From Apostichopus japonicus (taxonomy: Eukaryota; Echinodermata; Holothuroidea; Aspidochirotida; Stichopodidae): a stretch of DNA of 64,000 nt. Of the stretch, positions 47,701-56,700 are shown piece after piece (positions within the stretch are counted from its first letter, which is position 1; each line of letters opens with the position of its first letter). The stretch covers positions 4,860,001-4,924,000 of the forward strand of contig NC_092579.1 in assembly GCF_037975245.1 (NCBI RefSeq), read 5' to 3'. The position numbers and the translations under genes are program-made. The notes beneath the pieces are model-generated. The model searched no databases, was not told the DNA's origin, and saw only the letters and a list, made by a program, of their open reading frames with translations.

Positions 47701-50700
47701 AGCATGTGGTATTGGATAAGGTTTACTCCTTATAGGTGTTGTATCGCTGACTTTGATGACATGTTCACCGAGCTTTGTCTTCCCCGGTAGGTCAGTCAAA
47801 CTGTCTTCAAACTCTGTCAATATTTGTTGTACCTGTTGAGTTTTTGTTTTTCCTAATTGTCCGCTGATATTCACATCAGTACTTCGCTCCTTCTGAAACA
47901 TAGGTGGAAGATGTATAAGATCATCTGTGGAAAATGATTTGAGTTCAGATATACCAGATTCCTCTTGTGGTTCATCTTCTAGAACCGATGTGCAGACAAC
48001 TTCATACATACTTTGTATTGGCATCTCGAACATAGTGGCTGCCACTTCACGTCTGTTATATTTCTTTAGCAGGTTGGCGTGAAATGTTTTGACCCTATGG
48101 CCAAAGTCTATTTTGTAGTTCATTGTACCAACTTTCTCCACTATTGGAAATGGTCCCTTCCACTGCATAAGTAGCTTGTTCTTATCAGTGGGGAGAAGGA
48201 GGAGGACTTCTTCTCCTACTTTCATGTTTCTTACTCTTGCTTTCTTGTTGTAGTACGTTTTGTACCTTTGTCTAGACTTCTTGATCTCCTCACGTGCTAG
48301 TTGACATGTTTGCTCCAAACGTTCCTGTAAGTCCAACACGTACTGGTACACAGTCTTCGTCTCACTTACTTCTGATTCGCCGGTCCATAATTCCTTAAGA
48401 ATCCGCATAGGACCACGCACGGTCCGCCCATATAGCAGTTCAAATGGCGAGAAGCCTGTGCTTTCCTGTGGCGTTTCCCTGTACGCAAACAGTAGGGGAT
48501 CTATATATCTGTCCCAATCTTTAGGCCTTTCATCGCACATCTTCTTTAACATTGCTTTCAATGTGCCATTAAATTTCTCTACCAACCCATTGCACATGGC
48601 ATGGTACGGAGTCGTGGTTAATCGGCGAATTGACAATAATCGGCTAACTTCTTTCATGACGCCAGAGACAAACTGAGATCCTTGGTCAGTTAATACTTCT
48701 TTTGGGAAGCCTAATCTTGAATAAATTCCAAGGAGTTCCTCAGCTACTGACTCAGCTTCAATGGTTTTCATTGGTACTGCTTCTGGGTATCTAGTTGCGT
48801 AGTCAACTAAAACCAATATGTATCGATGTCCACGCTCTGTGGCTGGCTTGATCGGTCCTACTAAGTCTACTGCTACCCTTTGAAATGGTTCTTCAATCAG
48901 CGGCATACTTCCTAATGGTACTTTAGTAACACGACCTTTAGGGAGGGTTCTTTGGCATACATCACACGACTGACAATACCTGGTAACGTCTGCTTGCATT
49001 CCAGGCCATGTAAAGTCACTCATTACTTTATCACGCGTCTTTTTGGATCCTTGATGACCCCCTAGAATCGATTCGTGTGCTACCTTTAATACATGATCTC
49101 TGTAGTCAACTGGAACTACTACCTGCCTAAATCTGTTTCCAAATTCCACTCGAGGAGAACTAAATTCTCTGTAGAGAATGCCACTGGACTTCACATATTT
49201 ATGAGTACTCCCATTTTTACTCACTTTATCATCTCCTGTTTCGGCTAACTGTCTGATTTTTTCCAAGGTGGGGTCCTGTTGTTGCTTTTCACGTAGCATG
49301 TCTGCAGTAACCTCTTCACCAATCGGGGACGATACCTTTAACTTTTTAAAGGGCTTCTCTTTTGCTTTGCTCTGACTCCTTGTCTGTGCTGCGGCAACTG
49401 TATTTGGGTCATCATCATTCCTTATTGCCATAGGCTTGGTTACATTTGGTGGTGGTTGTACTGGTTGATCCTGTGTCTGTGACTCTTCCCAATTCGGGTC
49501 TGGATTGGTAGGTTCTCGTACACCTGGGACATTCCCTAGAATTAAATCATAGACTGGATCATTCATACACAAGGCCGAAACTGAACCTGAGAAGTATGGA
49601 GTATCCACGAGTATGTTGGCAACGGGATATTGTCGTACCGTACCGTCAATCAGGATGCAAGTTTTAACGTCACCTGTCATTTGGCTGGGCTTGACGTACT
49701 GAGATCTTACAACTACACCACTGCATCCACTGTCCCGTAATACTTTAACACTTTGATTCCCTATCTTACCCATTTGAACAGGCATCGACGATAAATTCTG
49801 ATCTTTACATGCGGCTGTAACTTGAGTCAATACAGTTAACTTGTGACCACAGTCTAATGTGAAGAATCCCTTCTTACTTGCTTGGAATAGATGAGGATCT
49901 GGCTTTACCATCATGAATGCCTCAATGTCTGTACATGCACCGCCAGTTTCCTTTTTGTCTGGAAGGTTCTGTTCGGTCAAAGTTGAGGCGCGTTTCTCCA
50001 TCATGTCACTAAATACATCTGTCATAAGAGCCATGGTTTGCATTCGCTTTGTCCTACAGTCTCTTGCAAAGTGGCCTGGTTTATCACAAATATAGCATTT
50101 CCTGGGTTCACTTCTCTGCCCAGAATACGTTTTCCCTTTCTGATTTTGTTGCTGGAACTTCTGATTGTGATTGTGGAATCTTCCGTTGTTACGATTCTGG
50201 TTCCTCGTGGAATTACTGTTTTGAGTACTTCTACTATTCTTGGAGTGACCAGGATACCAACCTCCATGTGCTTCTACATATTGATCGGTAAATTCACCCA
50301 TTGTTGTGATGTTCTTCGGCTTTCTTTCTTTCAGAAATGTTTCCAAATCTTTGCTACATGAGTTCAAGAACTGCTCTCTCAATATTATGTCTTGGAGTTG
50401 TTCATAAGTAGTTACTTCCTCTAATTCCATCCATCTATGGAGATAATTCTTTAATTTTGTGACATACTTGGTTCCTGTATCTTCATGTGCAGGTCTAATA
50501 TCACGAAATTTCTTCCTAAAACCATCGGCTGTAAGGTGGTATGCACGTAATAAGGCTTGCTTTACCTTGTCGTAATCTTTGGAATCCTCAAGTGAAAGTG
50601 ATGAATATTCAAACAATCCACAACCTTGAATAAGTGCTGAAAGACTTGTGGCCCATACAGTATCCCTATCCCAACCTTGCAATGTGGCATAACGTTCAAA

Positions 50701-53700
50701 TCTATTGATATATGCATCAATGTCGTCTTTCTCTTGGTTGAATGGTGGCAGTTTAGGTGGTCTACTTCTTGCTGCACTACCATTACCATGATAACCTCCA
50801 TTGCCTATCTGTGCTTGTGCCTCAGCTTGGGCTTGCTTTGCTTCTTCTATCTTGAGTTGTATTTCTAACTGCTTTGCCTTTTCTCTTTCTATCTTTTCTT
50901 GTCTCTGCCTATCTTCTTCTTGTTCGTGTGCATCAATCGCCCTTTGCTTAGCTCTTCGATCTCTTTCTTCATCTCGTTCTTGCTTAAGCTTGTCCCTTTC
51001 ATCATCTAAGAATTGTTTTAGTTCTACACCTTTGAGACCTAACTTTTCTCCGATTGACACAAGTTTTTCTAACTCTAGTTGACTAGTCATGACTAATGTA
51101 TAACAATGACAATGTATTGAAACCAATTACTGATGCCTGCAGTTTAGTTTAGAGTGCGCGCAATTTATAGTTACATCCGACAACAATGTAATTTCATATC
51201 ATAGGTAACACAGTTGTACGATTAAACAACAATGATACACTAATTGTGTAAGTGGATTTCACGTCTGGCATAAAACATGTAAAATACAAAACACAATTAA
51301 CTACTTGCCAACCAACATTACGTTAGATGTTGCTTCAGTTCTTGTCGGGACCGCCAGTAAGACGCTAGAATGGAAGTACACAGGTAGACCGACCAAATAA
51401 GAGCTGCTCTTGCGGAATTCGTCTGCGAATACAAGTAAATACAAACAATTAATATACATATAATTCACAGGTTGAATTTTATGACACCAACCAGTTATGT
51501 ATTTTTCACTTCTGTCAAAGAAAATGCTTATGCTTAAATCTTGGATAGAATTCCCGGATAGGCCCCCATTTAATTGTCACCCACAAAAAGAATGCAAGTG
51601 GCAATGCGACACATTCGCCTAGCGGCTATCCAAAATCAATATGCAATGTAAAAAAGAAATACTCCAACCAACTAATGATGCAGAACAAGTTTTATAAATT
51701 CAACTTCTTAAGTGAATAGGTATTTATTGAGGAGGAACTTTCTCCTTAAAATAATAAAAAAAAAGGAACATGCAAAATAAAGGTTACAGCGTTCTGTAAT
51801 ACTGCTTAGGAACACGTAGGACTCCTGAATACTTAGAGATAACAGATTGCTTTGGCGCAATCTTTACCAGAGGATAACATATACTAGATTTAGCTTAACT
51901 ACTGAAAAGGTTAAGACTTTCCAAAGTTTTGATACCCCTGGATCTTTTTCAATTGCGAGAGAGCAAACTGGCACGTATAAATTTAGTCTTAATATATATT
52001 AATTGGATATTCTTTTCTCTATAAAAGAATGAGATTACCTCTTCTAGTCTGAAGAGCTTTCCCCCCTTTACATCATGAAATTCTGATTTAACATTTATCT
52101 AAAAAAAAAAATGAGTTCTGAGTTGTCACTATGACGAATATTGCCTAAAGGTGTTGACAATACTTGTTGACACGTGGTTGCTGATATCAGGTTGTGGTAG
52201 GTGTTATAGTCGGTGATAAAACTATCCTCGAAAGCTTCCGGTCTTCGACCCAATGTGAGAGGAAAGTGGCAAATGGTTCCAGTTCTTAAACTGTCAGACG
52301 AGCTCTGCAATACAGCTTTACTTTATCCGGTCAGGTGATGTACTTCCATCCCAACTCTGCCGACAAGCTGCCCTATCCAGAACACTAAATATTGTGTGAT
52401 ACTGGAATCTCCAGGGAAAAATTGTGTTTCAAGCTTTCACAGTTAAATGCCAGATATTAATTAAAGTATGCCAGCCCAGGCTTCAATACAGGTATCCTAT
52501 ATATAGGATCCTGTGCCCCATGATATGAAAATCACAATATTGTAGCTCCGTCTTTTTCAGCTAAGAGATATAGCAGGACTCAATCCGATGATGGTATTTT
52601 GGAGAGTGAATAAAAATCTTATCCAACACTCACTTCACTGGCTGGATGTGATGTCACACATAATTAATAGTGTATCAATTTGCATAACTTGGCAATACAA
52701 TACATTGTCATCTTGACTATGTCCTGCCCTGGTAGGTTTCTTTTGTGTGCACTAGCTATGCTATGCTACCCTGTACCTTTGTATTATTATACTATGCCCT
52801 GACCTGGTGATGTTTCTTTTGTATACATACTCAATTATGCTACCTTGTATTTCTGTAGTGAATAGAGGGATTAGGGTTTATGTAAATTGTCCTACATCCT
52901 TGGATACTACTTTCCAACATCAACAACAACCAGCATTGACTAAAGTAAAAGTTACTAAAAAAAAACTTTCTAAAATAAACAGCTGACAGATTGACTTCTT
53001 CTGTCATACAAATACAAATTAACTAAATTATACTATTCTAATGTGACAACTACTATGACTTTCATCAACTGTTTCGTTTTATTTTGTTCGTTTATTTGGT
53101 TCTACTGACCAAAGAAGTGTTCCTGCTTCTAGAATTCTCTAGCACAATAAACTTATACTGAGAAGTACTGGGGATTTGATCGCCATATTCAAGGATTTTT
53201 TATCACCTGATTTATTCTGTTCAATGCTGCCTCTCAGCGTTCACAATCCTTTTGCATACACAACTGGTTGTCTGTTTAATTGTCTGTTCATTCATACTTA
53301 GTAAAGATTCCTAAATCCTATTGGTCCATTCAGGTCAGCTGACCGTGGTTAATCCTGTGAGTAACGCAAGGTAAAATTACGGGGCATCACTTTAATAAAT
53401 CTTTGGTTATATGTAACCAAAAATGTTTTGTTTTATGATTTTTCCCCCACACAAATGGTAGTGTATGAATGAACGGGGTTAATCAACGGTCTAGCGTGCG
53501 TTACTCACATGATTAATGCACTCCGGGTGTTAATGCTATCGCTGGATGCACTCGGGCTCCGCTACGCTCCGCCCTCGTGCATCGCTTGCATTATCCCCCG
53601 ATCGTGCATTAATCATGTGAGTAACGCACGCTAGACCGTTGATTAACCCCTTATTTAAATTGTATTTTTTACTGCACTTATGGGTTACACATCTTAAACG

Positions 53701-56700
53701 TGTTAAGGCATAAATGTGTAATGCCTGGTAGGAATTGTAGATATACTTCCACAATTTTGTCCGTATATACTGTAAATGCCCTTCCTTTGCCCTATTTCAT
53801 TGCCCTATTTCCCGGCAGAGAGTTATATTAAACAGATATGCAGAGGATTGTGCAAGTAACTGCAATGTAATCCTGATTGTAATCACGATTACATTACAAT
53901 GTAATCGTAATCGATTACTTCAACTTTAGGCTGTAATCGTAATCGTAATCATACATTCTCAAGTAATCGTAATCGATTACATTCAGATGTAATCGCCCCA
54001 AGCCTGCTTATAATATATGCTGACATAAAGTACAGATGTTGCTATTGTTCTCATGCTTTTTTGTTTTATTTTGTTTTTTTATTTGTTTATTTTTGTGGAA
54101 GTACCATCCTGATGATGTTTCTAATGTTTGCTATTTCATTTGTTTTCCTTTAAGCATTGTTTTTCCTGGTGGAGGTACAAAGGTCTTTGGTACCCAAACT
54201 GGCATTGGACGATCAGCTGCTTACATGTTTGAATATGCAAAGGAGGTGAGGTCTTAAAATGTTAACTTGCACACTAATCTTATCATTTCCAGTATTTTTA
54301 ATAGTTTTTATTTTATTTTATTATATTTAATTTGCATTTTGTCTCAGGCTCGTTGGAATCAATTTGAGACAGTGTCGACTGTCTCCCTTTCCACAAGTCG
54401 TGACTAAATTACAGCTTTAATTTTGTCTTCATGATCAGAAAGAAAAAAAAAACCATGTAGTGGTACAGTTTGAGGCAAAACTGTCTGTTCTTGATGTGCG
54501 ATGTATTCAGGAAGTTAACTATATTACCTCCATGTGAAAGAAAGGACGAAGATACTATCTTTAATAGAAAGATAGTCTGTTTATAACAAACTGCTTGTCT
54601 AAGTAAGAGCTAATAATAGGTTCTATGTAAAATTTAGGGGGTCTAGCATGTCAGTCTGATCAGAATCTCCTTCAAGGGTAGTTCGAACCAGTTCTGTTGT
54701 GAAGAAGATCTGCGAGGATGGAAATATTAGGCCCAGTCACCTTTGACATAAATTGTTAATCTTTTACAAGTCATTACCAAAATGAAAGTTTTAGTGTCGT
54801 CTTTTACATGATTTGAATAAAAATCTAGTCGATTATATTATCCTGTAAAAACTGTGACATTTAAGATCCTTCCTTGTTATATACTTCTAAGAAACTCTGC
54901 AAATTTAACCATTTATCTTTTGTGTTTCAGAGCTTTGACAAAGGTGACTACTTTGTAGTTTATGGAATCTGCTTTGGCTTTGAACTTTTAGCTATGTTAA
55001 GAGATGACTTTTCCTGTCTCACCACTAATTTGTCAGCAAGTGACATCAGCCTACCATTAAATTTCACTCAAGGTGAGACATCTTAGTTGGTATTTAATAA
55101 TTCTCAGTTCTTATATAGCGCAACTTACAATAAAGTCTTGCCGTGCTGTACTTAACCCTGGTCATTGGTAACTTATCACACCTACACACCAAAGTGTGCA
55201 CAATTCAAATAATCTCTCCTGGGGCACCACAGTGCACCACAGCCACGTGTCCCCTGGTGGACTACCCATAGGGTGCAGCCACAAACCGGCGCACGCAACT
55301 ATATACAAGTCACCTCGCAAGTCCCCATTTATACACCTGGGTGAATTTACACAAGTACAGTATTGCAGCATTTAGAGTTTCAAAAATCTATTTGTATATA
55401 TCTGAGTAGCTGTTACATGTATGCCATGGTGTGTACTCCTAACCTAGCATCTTATGTACAAAAATTTATACTTTTCTGCAACAACAGCATTCAATTTCTA
55501 TAGGTTTTATTCATCTTTTTCTGTGTACAAGATCCTTACTGTTCTTGGCAGAGAAAAACCCGTGGTATATATGTGATATCAACAAAGTAGGTAAAAAGTG
55601 AATTTATCTCCATCTCAAGGATGGCCGTATAAATGAACATCATGATAAGTTAGTTTGTAGGTGTACTCCCTGGTGAGTACCAGAACTAAGTTGTTTTTCA
55701 TAAAAGATTAAGAATATAATTACCCTTTCAGAACAAATGAAAGCACACTCCTTCAAGCATTCCTGTGAATATTTCTGCAGGCCTACAAGGTCATATAGTC
55801 CACCCCCCCCTCCCACCCTCTCTTCGGACACCCATGCACCCTTTAGTTATGTATCATTCTAACTATTTTACCTTTCCAGGTTATGAAAAGAGCAGAATGT
55901 TTGGGAAAGCTCCTGAAGATATAATTTCTATACTTTCCACACAAAATGTCACATTCAATGCACATAGAAAGGGCGTTACAACAACAGTAAGTACTTTCCT
56001 AATACTAAGACTGACTAAACCGTTTGTCAACAAACAAACAAAAATCTTTCATGTGTATTGCTGTCTAATCTGCAACCTGCACCACCGATGTTATCTTAAG
56101 GAATTCTAAAATGAATAAGTAAATGTTTGTGTCAGAACCATTTCATAAGAACAAACTGTTGTCTTTTAACATCCAATGTTGCTTTTATCAAATGCTAGGT
56201 TGTTCTAAAATAGATGGAAAAGAAAGCATATCATTATTAGTTTACTTCATAAAAGAATGAATCAACGTAGTGTTTTCAGTACAAACCACTTAATAAAATA
56301 AGATAAGCAAATATTAACTATTATATTACCATTCTGTTTCTCTCCACTTTTTATCAGACATTCAACCAGAACCATAAGTTAAACTCCTTCTATCAAGATC
56401 TTTCCACAAATAAAGACAAAAATGGTCAGGAATTTATATCTTCCATGGAAGGTAAGTCATTACTGTATAGCTCATGAAGCGTCATAGATTATCAAATTTA
56501 GGAGGGTAGATCATGTGTGCTTTGTAACATGTATGTATAATGGAATGGCATGGAATGTAAATCATTACAAAGTGTAGCCCAGTGATGTACGTAATGCTTC
56601 CCTATGTAATACTTCCTACGTAATGCTTCCTAAGTAATGCTTCCTATGTAATGCTTCCTACGTAATGCTTCCTAAGAAATGCTTCATAAGCAATGCTTCC

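Larger units (their letters stand above)
44800..53048 (-). mobile_element. Complete Gmr1-type Ty3/gypsy LTR retrotransposon (gag-PR-INT-RT-RH)
   Basis: The 8249-bp element lies antisense in GGH intron 2. Two 1474-bp LTRs begin TGTCACCC and end in CA on the plus strand. They align base for base wherever I compared them. The 5-bp sequence ACTAC flanks both ends (44795-44799 and 53049-53053), a perfect target-site duplication. Between the LTRs are a primer-binding site, one long gag-pol frame and a polypurine tract. Integrase comes before reverse transcriptase, unlike most Ty3/gypsy elements. Established knowledge: this order defines the Gmr1-like group reported from fish, urchins and tunicates. 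No envelope-like frame is seen. Intact coding and matching LTRs suggest a recent insertion. Confidence 0.96.

Noticed and set aside
49913-51082. Plus-strand ORFs opposite gag
   Set aside because: Shadow frames of the long gag-pol ORF, with Ser/Cys-rich composition typical of antisense reading of charged coiled coils.
51091-51126. Extending gag-pol upstream to 51126
   Set aside because: The frame is open but the first codon there is TTG; the first ATG is at 51090 and starts a typical gag N terminus.
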